Shown here: positions 1-9,350 of the stretch, piece by piece | How positions within the stretch are numbered: the first letter of the stretch is position 1 | How the letters are laid out: each line of letters begins with the position of its first letter | Source of the DNA: Tipula vernalis | Lineage: Eukaryota > Arthropoda > Insecta > Diptera > Tipulidae | DNA: 64,000 bases | Reading direction: 5' to 3' | NCBI GenBank assembly: GCA_958295665.1 | Contig: OY282560.1 | Coordinates: 141,848,091 to 141,912,090 of the forward strand | Made by a program: the position numbers and the translations under genes | Notes under the pieces: model-generated | What the model saw: only the letters and a program-made list of their open reading frames with translations | Database searches by the model: none | Told to the model about the DNA's origin: nothing

Positions 1-386
1 TGACAGACTGACAGACTGACAGACTGACAGACTGACAGACTGACAGACTGACAGACTGACAGACTGACAGACTGACAGACTGACAGACAGATAGACTGAC
101 AAACTGACAGACTGACAGACTGACAGACTGACAGACTGACAGACTGACAGACTGACAGACTGACAGACTGACAGACTGACAGACTGACAGACTGACAGAC
201 TGACAGACTGACAGACTGACAGACTGACAGACTGACAGACTGACAGACTGACAGACTAACAGACTGACAGACTGACAGACTGACAGACTGACAGACTGAC
301 AGACTGACAGACTGACATGACAGACTGACAGACTGACAGACTGACAGACTGACAGACTGACAGACTAACAGACAGACAGACAGACA
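1..386. repeat. (GACAGACT)n octamer satellite, cut by the window edge
   Basis: About 48 near-perfect copies of an 8-bp unit fill the left edge. Rare variants occur near 87-105, 258 and 318-320, and the last units decay to GACA repeats. The array runs straight into a segment that recurs at 5366-5492, where a much shorter version of the same octamer occurs (5341-5365). The octamer therefore appears to be an expansion of a microsatellite internal to a dispersed element. The long open frame on the minus strand here is only repeat translation. Confidence 0.95.
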
Positions 387-490
387 CCATTTCGAAACCC
401 ACTTTTTCGGACTCAGGGGATCTCAAAACAAATAAATCTCTAAAAATCTCAAGGTCCAAAATTTTCATGATTACTAGAGTAAAAGAAAGT
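387..490 (+). repeat. Helentron/DINE-like terminal segment, copy 1
   Basis: This ~100-bp segment starts with ACCATTTCGAAACCCAC and ends with GAGTAAAAGAAAGTAAAA. It is nearly identical to 5366-5492 but lacks about 14 bases that form the left arm of the hairpin seen in that copy. A GACA/GACT microsatellite followed by a conserved tail recalls the organisation of DINE-1/Helentron elements of flies. Family assignment is inference. Confidence 0.6.
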
Positions 491-921
491 AAAAACCCTA
501 ATCCATACGAATCGTTCGTTTAGTGAAAGTTTAGCACATGAAATAGTTCCCTTAATTACCTAGTTAAAAAACCATAATCCACACGGATCGTTCGTTTAGT
601 AAAAGTTCTGCAAAATTATTTTTTGGAAATCGCACTGAACTCTCAAGGGCCAATATCGGTCATTGCCAACAATGATGACAAAGGTTTCGCTAGCACATGG
701 AAAAGGTCCCTTAATTACCTAGTTAGAAAACCCTAATCCATATGAATCGTTCGTTTAGAAAAATTTGTGCAAAATTATTTTTTGGAAATCGCACTCAACT
801 TCCAAGGGCCAATATCGGCCATTGCCAACAATGATGACAAAGGTTTGGCTAGCACATAGAATAGGTTGCTCAAATACCTAGTTAGAAAACCCTAATCCAT
901 ACGGATCGTTCGTTTAATAAA
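491..921 (+). repeat. ~160-bp satellite array, part 1
   Basis: Tandem monomers are recognised by TAATCCATACGAATCGTTCG, then GCAAAATTATTTTTTGGAAA, a segment around CCAAGGGCCAATATCGGCC, and a boundary near TTACCTAGTTAGAAAACC. The landmark TAATCCA recurs near 500, 572, 732 and 892, giving a ~160-bp period plus one short ~72-bp unit. The array is interrupted at 926 by an LTR element. Confidence 0.9.
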
Positions 922-925
922 AGTT

Positions 926-1361
926 TTTAGAAGTTCACAAAAATAATTTAAAGGTACACAACTTTATTTATGGCAATCAAATTTGATTTATTTAATTTAA
1001 TTTATTTATTTAATTAATTTATTTTAGATTAAATTTATTTTATTTTATTTGTAAAAATGTATACACTTTTTAATTTGTAATAATTTATTTTGATCATGTG
1101 TACATAATTTGTTTACCATTCACCACCACCATTTTGTGTTGTTTTTATTTATTAATTAGATGAGCGCGCGTGCGCTCATCACAAAATCAGAGACGAGACT
1201 GTTTTGTTGTGTAAATGTACTTTTGTGATTTCGTTTTCGTTGTGTTTTGTATTTTCTGTTTTGTTTTGTGTAGTTGTACGCCTGCGCCTGAAGATGACAG
1301 ACAGTCCGCGTTGTCTTCGACTTGTGGCGGTGAACGCATGTATAAATGCGTTACCGCCACA
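926..1361 (-). repeat. 3' LTR of the TRIM-like element
   Basis: This is ~436 bp, near-identical to 2335-2778. Its outer end carries a short hairpin: TGTGGCGGT pairs with ACCGCCACA around a GCAT-rich loop (1323-1361). Confidence 0.8.
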
Positions 1362-2317
1362 GGACTCCCCCACGAGTGAATTTCCCCTCTGTAATGTTGT
1401 GCGTATGTGATGTCTGCGTGTGTGTATGATGCCTGCGTATGTGTTGCGTATGCGAGTGCGAGTGTGCGCTTAAGCTCGTGTGCGTGTGATGCTTGCGTGT
1501 GTGAGTTGCTTGCTTGCGTGTGCAAGTGTATGTCGACCGACTTACAAAAACCGCGACTTTGTCAGTGTTTGCCTGACGTTTTCTTGTCTTAGTGTTTGTT
1601 TGTTCGGTATTGTGTGTCTCTGGTCCCAAAACATGCGCCAGGCCAGAATGGTATTTTCTGAAGCCTGACGTAACCTGTTTTGGGCCAGTTTCGGTCCTAT
1701 GTCGTGTCCGTTCCGTGAGTCTGGGGAGTGAGGTCGAGTATGGCTGGGCGTCGATTTTCCATACGACGTTGGAGCGCGCCATTTAAATGAAATCAACAAA
1801 AAAAAATATTTTATTGAACAATAATATAAAAATGGTGGTAGCAAAAAAAATTTTACAATTATATACAATTTTTTTATTGTGATGGTGTTGTTATGCTGTC
1901 TGGATCTTGTTGTTGTTGCTGATGCCATTTTGTTGTCGCTGGTGTTGTCTCGCGCTATGATGATGCTGATGTTGCTGCTGTTGTTGTTGTTGCTGTGTCG
2001 TTTGTGGCGATGATGATGAAGGCGATGACGATGGCGAATGTCGGCTGGTGTGGTGATGGCGGTGATGATATTGATGATGGTGTTAATGCCGCTGCTGCTG
2101 GTCCCGTTCGTGCGCATGTGTGTGTGTGCGTTACTCCGTATATTGTGTGTACAGGTGTGGCACGTGTTGGCCTCTGCAATGATGGTGGCGATGGTGACAA
2201 TAAGTGTGTGCGATTAAAATATGCGTGTTGAAGAATGTGGTGTGACTCTATATTTGTGTATTCGTATGTTTATATCTGACTCCGTTGTTTTTTATTATGT
2301 ATCTAACCGTAAAAACG

Positions 2318-2333
2318 GTCGTCGGGGTTACCA
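2318..2333 (-). other. Putative primer-binding site
   Basis: TGGTAACCCCGACGAC on the minus strand starts one base inside the 5' LTR end. The same motif with one change (TGGTAACCCCGATGTC) lies in the related element at 3738-3723. Conservation at the same place relative to both LTRs supports a function in priming reverse transcription. Confidence 0.6.
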
Positions 2334-2334
2334 C

Positions 2335-2778
2335 TTTAGAAGTTCACAAAAATAAATTAAAGGTACACAACTTTATTTATGGCAATCAAATTTGATTTAT
2401 TTAATTTAATTTATTTATTTAATTTATTTATTTTAGATTAAATTTATTTTATTTTATTTGTAAAAATGTATACACTTTTTAATTTGTAATAATTTATTTT
2501 GTTCATGTGTACATAATTTGTTTACCAAGCACCACCACCATTTTGTGTTGTTTTTATTTATTAATTAGATAATTAGATGAGTGCGCGTGCGCTCATCACA
2601 AAATCAGAGACGAGACTGTTTTGTTGTGTAAATGTACTTTTGTGATTTCGTTTTCGTTGTGTTTTGTATTTTGTGTTTTGTTTTGTGTAGTTGTACGCCT
2701 GCGCCCGAAGATGACAGACAGTCCGCGTTGTCTTCAACTTGTGGCGGTGAACGCATGTATAAATGCGTGACCGCCACA
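2335..2778 (-). repeat. 5' LTR of the TRIM-like element
   Basis: This is ~444 bp. On the minus strand the LTR starts at 2778 with TGTGGCGGTCACGC and ends at 2335. The hairpin formed by TGTGGCGGT and ACCGCCACA is intact (2740-2778). It differs from the other LTR by scattered substitutions and small indels, so the insertion is not recent. Confidence 0.8.
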
Positions 2779-2782
2779 AGTT

Positions 2783-3290
2783 CTACGAAATTATTGTTTG
2801 GAAATCGCACTCAACAATGATAATAAAAATTTTGCTAGCACATGGAATAGGTCCCTTTATTATCTAGTTAGAAAACCCTAATCTATACGAATCGTTCGTT
2901 TAGTAAAAGTTTAGCACATGGAATAGGTCCCTAATTTACCTAGTTAGAAAACCCTAATCCATACGAATCGTTCGTTTAGTAAAAGTTCTGCAAAATTATT
3001 TTTTGGAAATCGCACTCAACTCCCAAGGGCCAATATCGGCCATTGCCAACAATGATGACAAAGGTTTCGCTAGCATATGGAATAGGTCCCTTAATTACCT
3101 AGTTAGAAAACCATAATCCATACGAATCGTTCGTTTAGTAAAAGTTCTGCAAAATTATTTTTTGGAAATCGCACTCAACTCCCAAGGGCCAATATCGGCC
3201 ATTGCCAACAATGATGTCAAAGGCTTGGCTAGCACATGGAATAGGTCCCTTAATTACCTAGTTAGAAAACCCTAATCCATACGAATCGTT
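2783..3290 (+). repeat. ~160-bp satellite array, part 2
   Basis: The array continues to the right of the LTR insertion. Landmarks near 2880, 2956, 3114 and 3272 give one ~76-bp short unit and two ~158-bp units. The array breaks at 3290, where a second LTR-derived element begins. Confidence 0.9.
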
Positions 3291-4125
3291 TGTGGCGGCT
3301 CTTACATTCATTCATTTTTCATTTACTCTCCACCACACAAATTAGTTCGCACGAGAACACAACAGAAACAAAGAAACGCACCTTATTCATTCGCAATTAT
3401 ACCAACTGCACGATAAAACAAAACACAAAACAAAATTCTACATAAAATTATTTTTAAAATAATGATGATGGCGGTGATGGTGCTGATCGTGATAGTGGCG
3501 TTTTCACTGATAACTATTGTGTAGGCGCTGTTGGTGGTGGTAGTGGCAGTAAGTGTGCTGATATTAATAAGCGCTTTACATAAATGTGGTGTGACTCCAT
3601 ATTTGTTTTGTTTTGTATCTTGTGGTGTGATTCCATTGGTATATTTTTAAGACAAAAATATAAAAATTACAAAAAAAAATGATCGTGGCCATGTTGTTTG
3701 ATGCGTGTATACCGTAAACACGGACATCGGGGTTACCACTTTAGCGTTTCACTTATTTTTAATTTATTTAAAACGCCACATTTAAATTTATGATTAATTA
3801 TATTTTATTTTATTATATTTTTTTGTTGTGTATTTTATTTATTGAATTATTCTTTATTTCATACTTATTTAATAAGATTTGTTTTTCCACCACCACCATT
3901 TTATATTGTAAGTTGAGTGCGCGTGCGTGCAGTACAAAATCCGAGACGAGACTGATACAAAAAAATAATTTTATGTAGAATTTTGTTTTGTGTTTTGTTT
4001 TATCGTGCAGTTGGTATAATTGCGAATGAATAAGGTGCGTTTCTTTGTTTCTGTTGTGTTCTCGTGCGAACTAATTTGTGTGGTGGAGAGTAAATGAAAA
4101 ATGAATGAATGTAAGAGCCGCCACA
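3291..4125 (-). mobile_element. Rearranged sibling of the TRIM-like LTR element with inverted LTR ends
   Basis: The right part reads, on the minus strand, as an LTR (4125-3740, starting TGTGGCGGCTC) followed by the same primer-binding motif (3738-3723) and a GATGATGG-rich interior like that of 926-2778. In place of a second direct LTR, the left end (3291-3455) is the inverted copy of the first 165 bp of that LTR (3961-4125), so the element has long terminal inverted repeats. Flanks read CGTT (3287-3290) and TGTT (4126-4129), a 4-bp duplication with one change, and the satellite monomer is restored by its removal. No coding sequence is seen. Confidence 0.7.
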
Positions 4126-5021
4126 TGTTCGTTTAGTAAAATTTGTGCAAAATTATTTTTGGAAATCGCACTCAACTCCCAAGGGCCAATATCGGCCATT
4201 GCCAACAATGATGACAAATGTTTCGCTAGCACATGGAATAGGTCCCTTAATTACCTAGTTATAAAACCATAATCCATACGAATCGTTCGTTTAGTAAAAG
4301 TTCTGCAAAATTATTTTTTGGAAATCGCACTCAACAATGACAATAAAAATTTTGCTAGCACATGGAATAGGTCCCTTTATTATCTAGTTAGAAAACCATA
4401 ATCCATACGAATCGTTCGTTTAGTAAAAGTTTAGCACATGGAATAGGTCCCTAATTTACCTAGTTAGAAAACCCTAATCCATACGAATCGTTCGTTTAGT
4501 AAAAGTTCTGCAAAATTATTTTTTGGAAATCGCACTACACTCCCAAGGGCCAATATCGGCCATTGCCAACAATGATGACAAAGGTTTCGCTAGCATATGG
4601 AATAGGTCCCTTAATTACCTAGTTAGAAAACCCTAATCCATACGAATCGTTCGTTTAGTAAAATTTGTGCAAAATTATTATTTGGAAATCGCACTCAACT
4701 CCCAAGGGCCAATATCGGCCATTGCCAACAATGATGACAAATGTTTCGCTAGCACATGGAATAGGTCCCTTAATTACCTAGTTAGAAAACCATAATCCAT
4801 ACGAATCGCTCGTTTAGTAAAAGTTCTGCAAAATTATTTTTTGGAAATCGCACTCAACACCCAAGGGCCAATATCGGCCATTGCCAACAATGATGATAAA
4901 GGTTTCGCTAGCACATGGAATAGGTCCCTTAATTACCTAGTTAGAAAACCCTAATCCATATGAATCGTTCGTTTACTAAAAGTTTAGCACATGGAATAGG
5001 TCCCTTAATTACCTAGTTAAA
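4126..5021 (+). repeat. ~160-bp satellite array, part 3
   Basis: Landmarks near 4268, 4400, 4472, 4634, 4791 and 4951 define more monomers of ~160 bp and shortened ones of ~70-130 bp. The array ends near 5021, where the sequence changes to AAATTGAGGTGTGGCTAAC. Confidence 0.9.
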
Positions 5022-5492
5022 ATTGAGGTGTGGCTAACACATGACTCTTTTACGAACAGAGAATTTTGAGAAATTTTATTTTTTCTTAATTTTTTTTTTA
5101 ATTTTTATTTTTTATTTTTATTTGTTTTTAATTTTTGGAAACATTTTGAATTAAGTAGTTTTTTGTAAACCTTTTACTTTTTAAGATATTTGCAAAACAA
5201 ATTTTCTTGACCAAGGGGGTGGCCACTTCCGGTTAGCTGATTTGTAGTAAAATTCACTGGGACCTCCCAATTTATCAAAAAAGCTGAAATCTGAAGTTTC
5301 AATTCGATTGATTAAACTATATGGGCTGTAGAGAGGACACAGACAGACTGACAGACTGACAGACAGACACCATTTCGAAACCCACTTTTTCGGACTCAGG
5401 GCACCTCAAAACAAATAAATCTCTAAAAATCTCAAGGTCCAAAATTTTCATGATTACTATACTTTATTTTACTAGAGTAAAAGAAAGTAAAA
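5022..5492 (+). mobile_element. Helentron/DINE-like terminal segment, copy 2, with octamer and hairpin
   Basis: This contains a unique stretch (for example CCAAGGGGGTGGCCACTTCC near 5211), a few GACAGACT units (5341-5365), the conserved tail shared with 387-490, and a strong hairpin: TACTTTATTTTACT (5460-5473) pairs with AGTAAAAGAAAGTA (5476-5489) across a 2-base loop with one mismatch. A hairpin near the end is a hallmark of Helitron-type elements. The assignment is inference from structure only. Confidence 0.5.
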
Positions 5493-6429
5493 GGTTTTAC
5501 TAGTGTGTTGAAGTAATTAAAGTCGCATTTTTTATTTCGGTCCTTTCCAAATTAAACCTGAACAATACGAACCTTGATTGACAAGGCAAAAACGTAACAA
5601 TATGTACACATTTTGTATACAAAAACAAACACCGTCGGCGCTAATTATACACCACCCTTACCATAGCATAATAAAAATAAAAAGAAACAATAAATTTTTA
5701 CACAAATTCATATCACATATACATATGTCCATAGACCAGTATATGTGTTATGAAAATACCTGAAACGATAACTGTATGTACCGTTACGATTTTTTCGAAC
5801 ACATCTTTCATTGTTGATCCTCAAATGTTCGGTACACACCTTTATTTCACTAAAAAACACTTAACTAATACGGTTTTTATTAACTGATTATTAACAATTG
5901 ATTTAATTGAATTACATCAATTATTAATAACACACACACTAAACCACAACACATAAACGAAATAGAATTTTGATCCAAATATTCACTTTAAACACTGAAG
6001 AATATAATTTTATTAATTAAATATTAATAATTAATTTAATTTAATTATTAATCACACACACACACACACTGAACTTTTCACTGATTTTACAATTGTACAC
6101 TTTATACATATTTAAAATAAACTAAAATTAAATTAAATTAAATTTACGAAGAGGACGACAAAAAAACACGTCTATCCTCTTCAAGCAACAACCGCACACA
6201 CCAGTAAAGTTTTGAATAATTATTGTACATTTAACAAAAGTTGAGGTTAATAATTGAACCCTTAACCTAAACTTAAAACCTAACTAAAACTTAACATATT
6301 ATAAAAATGATTAACAAATGAACAATGTAAATTCAAAACGTTTTAGTAATATTGTTTAGTAATAATTTATGAATTACAACAGTATTTGAAGAAAAAAAAA
6401 AAAACAAAACAGAAAAGCTAACAGGATTG
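5493..6429. other. AT-rich sequence, no recognised gene; short (CA)n tract
   Basis: This includes a (CA)n run at about 6053-6069 and blocks of TTAATT-type low complexity. On the minus strand it contains the candidate short exon listed separately. The minus-strand sequence upstream of that exon has TCAGT-type motifs like those at fly transcription starts, but this is weak evidence. Confidence 0.5.
5760..5811 (-). CDS. Candidate first coding exon, 17 codons, unidentified
   Basis: On the minus strand, an ATG at 5811-5809 in a fly-like context (CAACAATG) opens a frame starting MKDVFEKIVTVHTV. The frame runs to CAG followed by GTATTT, a possible splice donor, at 5760/5759. Upstream AT-rich sequence could be a 5' UTR. 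No downstream exon is identifiable because the neighbouring satellite begins at 5492. The frame also continues through the donor to a stop some 15 codons later, so chance is a real alternative. No family is recognised. Confidence 0.2.
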
Positions 6430-6599
6430 CTTTACACTTAATTGGCCCAAATCTTTTGTTCGTATCTTAGCCTTGCTTCAATCAAAGTACATTCTATTAA
6501 TTTCATATTAGTAAGCGCAATCTGGTTGTTCTAAACCTATATACTCATATATATGCTACTTTGAGGATTAATTTTAGGGGTTTATTTTCGATAGCTAGC

Positions 6600-8470
6600 G
6601 TTTATGCTTATTCGTCTTTGCAGAACTACACCAGAGAGGTGCACCATACAATATAACGTTCAACTTCGTATTAATAATTTATTTGTGAGGCTTAATTTAC
6701 TTTTTCTGTTTAACAAAAGGTAATACATTTTGAGTAGCTTGTTACATTTCGTGATTGTTTTGTTGATATGCTCTTTTAACGTAACTCTTTTACCCAAATA
6801 CATCCCGAGATATTTAACAGATACTTTCAATTGTAAAGGGCTGCAGCCCGACAGTGAATAAACTAAATGGCTTAACATTTACTAACATTCAATTTAAGAT
6901 TCCAATTTTTAAAATAACTTGATACGTGAGTTGCTTGTGAATATTGCAGCGTCATCGGCAAAAAGCGAAATTTCACAGTTATTTGATTTGGGAATATCGT
7001 TCAGAAAAATATTAAACAGAAGTGGACTAAGGATTCCACCTTGTGGCACTCCAGTTGGTACCTGTATCATAATTATTCGAAGCAAAATTGTTTATTTGTA
7101 CGAATAAATTACGTTGGGAGAGATACCACTTCAATATTTTTACTAAAGGAAAATTATAATTATACATTTTGCGTAGAAGACCTTCAATCCAAACTGTATC
7201 GAAGGCCCGCTCTAAGCCTAAAAGAACCATTCCTGATGATTTCTTGAGAATATGAATTCATAGAGTGAGAGCTCCTCAATCCGAACTGCTCATGTATTAA
7301 AATATTATTTTCTTCCAAGTGAATTTCCAGTCTAGTCTTAATAGCATACTCCAGCAGCTTCCACAGTGTACATTGTTATAACACTAATAGGACGGTAACT
7401 TTGGGTAGACGTATAGGATCTTTTCCAGATTTTAGAATACGTATAATTTTCCCCAGTTTCAAGTTCATGAATAAGATTTGCAAAAATTGTCTTACCTTCT
7501 CAGGAAGTTTGTTTAGGAAAACATTTTGCACAGTATCTGCCCCCGGGGCATTCAGCGGTCGAATGGACTAAAATAAGCTACTTTTTCAGATATATCCTAT
7601 TACGAATTATTGTAAATTATTACGGCAGAATTTATAGTGTTATTACTATTTTCTACATCTAATGAAGGAATGTGATATCTTATTATATGGACTGAGTAAA
7701 AAGTTTTAGCAAATTTTTGAGCATTTTCTTCATTTAGAAATAGCTTTTGTTCATGACCGGCGAAAGATCTTTTTAGCGGTGAAATACCGGGTTTCTTATT
7801 ACCTATTTAAATTTTTTGTGGTGTTCTCATATTAGCCATCTTGATCTTCTAAGCCATTGTCGCCGCTTTTTGTTGTGGATTCTTATTAATAGTAAAATTT
7901 CATCTGATAAAATTAATCGCTCTGCTTGGTGTAATTTGACTTTCGGAGTTGATTTCTCTCTTGCAGTAACAATAGATTTTGTGAAAAAGTCAACGAGATT
8001 ATCGACATCTTAAACAGAATCTAATTCGGTATGAACATTAATTGCAGAAAGAGTTTCACTTATTCCGTTTTGATATAGTTCCCACTTAATAGCTTTATAA
8101 TTGTAAGTTGGCCCATCGCGATCATGCGTTAATCCGATGGTGTAAGTTTAAGGTACACAACACTGGGAAATGATCTGACATCAACTACCAGATTTAGATT
8201 GCTGGTAATAAAAACATCTAATACACTTGGTGTACCAACAGGGCTATAATGTGTGGATCGTTCGGGTGCGAAGACTATACAGTTATCGTTATTAATTAAA
8301 TAATTGTATAATGTTCTACCACCTTTGTTATTACGTTGGCAGTTCCAAAACCTATGTCTACAATTAAAGTCTCATCCAGCAATATGTGTTACACATAATC
8401 CGATGTGCGATCCGTTTTTGAATTAATATACCAACAACACCGCCAATTGGGTCATCTCAATCTTTACGAT
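6600..8470 (-). pseudogene. Jockey LINE ORF2 (endonuclease + reverse transcriptase), broken
   Basis: ORF2 nicks the target and copies the element RNA. On the minus strand the endonuclease reads GDFNCRHRFWNC-like residues near 8390 (the G is changed by a stop), then PSVLDVFIT near 8210, then SDHFPVL near 8165 (the catalytic SDH motif). RT blocks are HEQFGLRSSHS (~7290), LERAFDTVW (~7215), GVPQGGILSPLLFN (~7045) and the catalytic FADDAA (~6960), followed by the thumb KYLGMYLGKR (~6810) and LYGAPLW (~6640). Pieces lie in different frames with stops between them. The order and spacing fit a Jockey ORF2 and contain no RNase H. Confidence 0.8.
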
Positions 8471-8588
8471 AAAATATTTAATTCGAAATAAAACAAATGT
8501 ATTTTACTTTTAAATCGGAGAGGGAAGTTTCCACCTTGAAGAGAAAATTGTTCTGAATTAATTGTTTGTTTTACCATGTTGCGGTTAT

Positions 8589-9080
8589 TTAATTCGCTTC
8601 GTGGTTACCTTTGCAGTCGGCACAAATGTGTTTACTAGTCTCGTCTTTTAATGGGTATTGTACATCAGTATCACCGTGATCCAATGAACAATACTTGCAT
8701 TTTTGTTTCACATTGCGAACTGCCACCGGATTAAGGCCACTTCCTTTCAAATGTAACTCAACTTCATTTTCTGACAAAGGCGGAAGTCCATATAGTACAA
8801 ATTTTACTAATTTGTTTTGATCTAACGTATGTAAACAATATTCCTTATTATGGGTTTCCAGCTTATGCGCAAGTGAATTGTAATATTTTAAATCGTAAAC
8901 AAAGATTTTAACTCCTGTACATCATCAGCTGAAGTCATTTGAGAACTTATAGGTGGTATTTTTCGTTGTTGATGCTTCCTGTTCTTTCGTTGTTGATGCT
9001 TCCTGTTCTTTCAATACATTGAATTGGTTTCGTAGCGGTTTGGTACGTTTATTACCTTTAGTCATTGTAATGTTTGACAT
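8589..9080 (-). pseudogene. Jockey LINE ORF1 (gag-like nucleic-acid-binding protein), broken
   Basis: This encodes the retrotransposon structural protein that binds element RNA. The minus-strand frame starts at 9080 with MSNITMTKGNKRTKP and contains a duplicated octapeptide KEQEASTT. It is then interrupted. After a frame change it reads through KIFVYDLKYYNSLAHKL and KFVLYGLPPLSENEVELHL, the fold typical of Jockey gag upstream of its zinc knuckles. It ends with Cys/His clusters (CKYCSLDHGD, then ICADCKGNHEAN) and a stop at 8589. The Cys-His spacing is abnormal and at least one frameshift occurs, so it is non-functional. Confidence 0.7.
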
Positions 9081-9350
9081 TTTGTTTAGAGCATGTAAAT
9101 ACCTTTCACATTCACTATTTAAATATCATGTTCCTCTGACCAGGCAACTAAAGTTTTTGTCACTTATAAACAATTTTATCAAACTTATAAACAATACACT
9201 TGTTATTATTTCACTGTGTTTATTTAAATTTGTTTGTTTTGTACAATACAAATGCAATTTATTAAACAATTTTAATTTTACTTTTGATGTTTACTCGATG
9301 AGAGACAAACTCAAAAACCCGAATAAATATATGTATTAATGTTTACATGG

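Larger units (their letters stand above)
926..2778 (-). mobile_element. Short non-autonomous LTR retrotransposon (TRIM-like, probably BEL/Pao related)
   Basis: Two direct repeats of ~440 bp (926-1361 and 2335-2778) bracket 973 bp. Read on the minus strand, the LTR begins TGTGGCGGT. It is followed after the 5' LTR by TGGTAACCCCGACGAC (2333-2318), a plausible tRNA primer-binding site of the type I associate with BEL/Pao elements. A G-rich tract, GTGGGGGAGTCC, lies just before the 3' LTR. A 4-bp duplication AGTT flanks it (922-925 and 2779-2782), and removing the element restores the satellite monomer. No gag or pol is recognisable. The interior has CAA/CAG-like and GATGATGG-like tracts, whose open frames look like repeat translation. 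Confidence 0.8.
6430..9350 (-). mobile_element. Decayed Jockey-clade LINE
   Basis: In minus-strand order it contains a gag-like ORF1 (9080-8589), an APE-type endonuclease piece (about 8460-8140) and RT pieces (about 7600-6600). The ~420 bp between the end of ORF1 and the endonuclease SDH motif is less than a complete domain needs, so an internal deletion is likely. The spacing from endonuclease to RT active site is normal. Ends are approximate, and I see no target duplication or poly-A tail at the left end. Confidence 0.8.

Noticed and set aside
1351..2231. Several 60-190 codon frames rich in His, Thr, Asn or Cys inside the TRIM-like element
   Set aside because: Composition follows the GATGATGG/GTTGTTG and TGCGTGTG tracts. 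They overlap on both strands and show no gag or pol motif.
491..5021. CRISPR-like array, because of regularly spaced repeats
   Set aside because: The units are contiguous ~160-bp monomers without unique spacers in a eukaryotic TE context.
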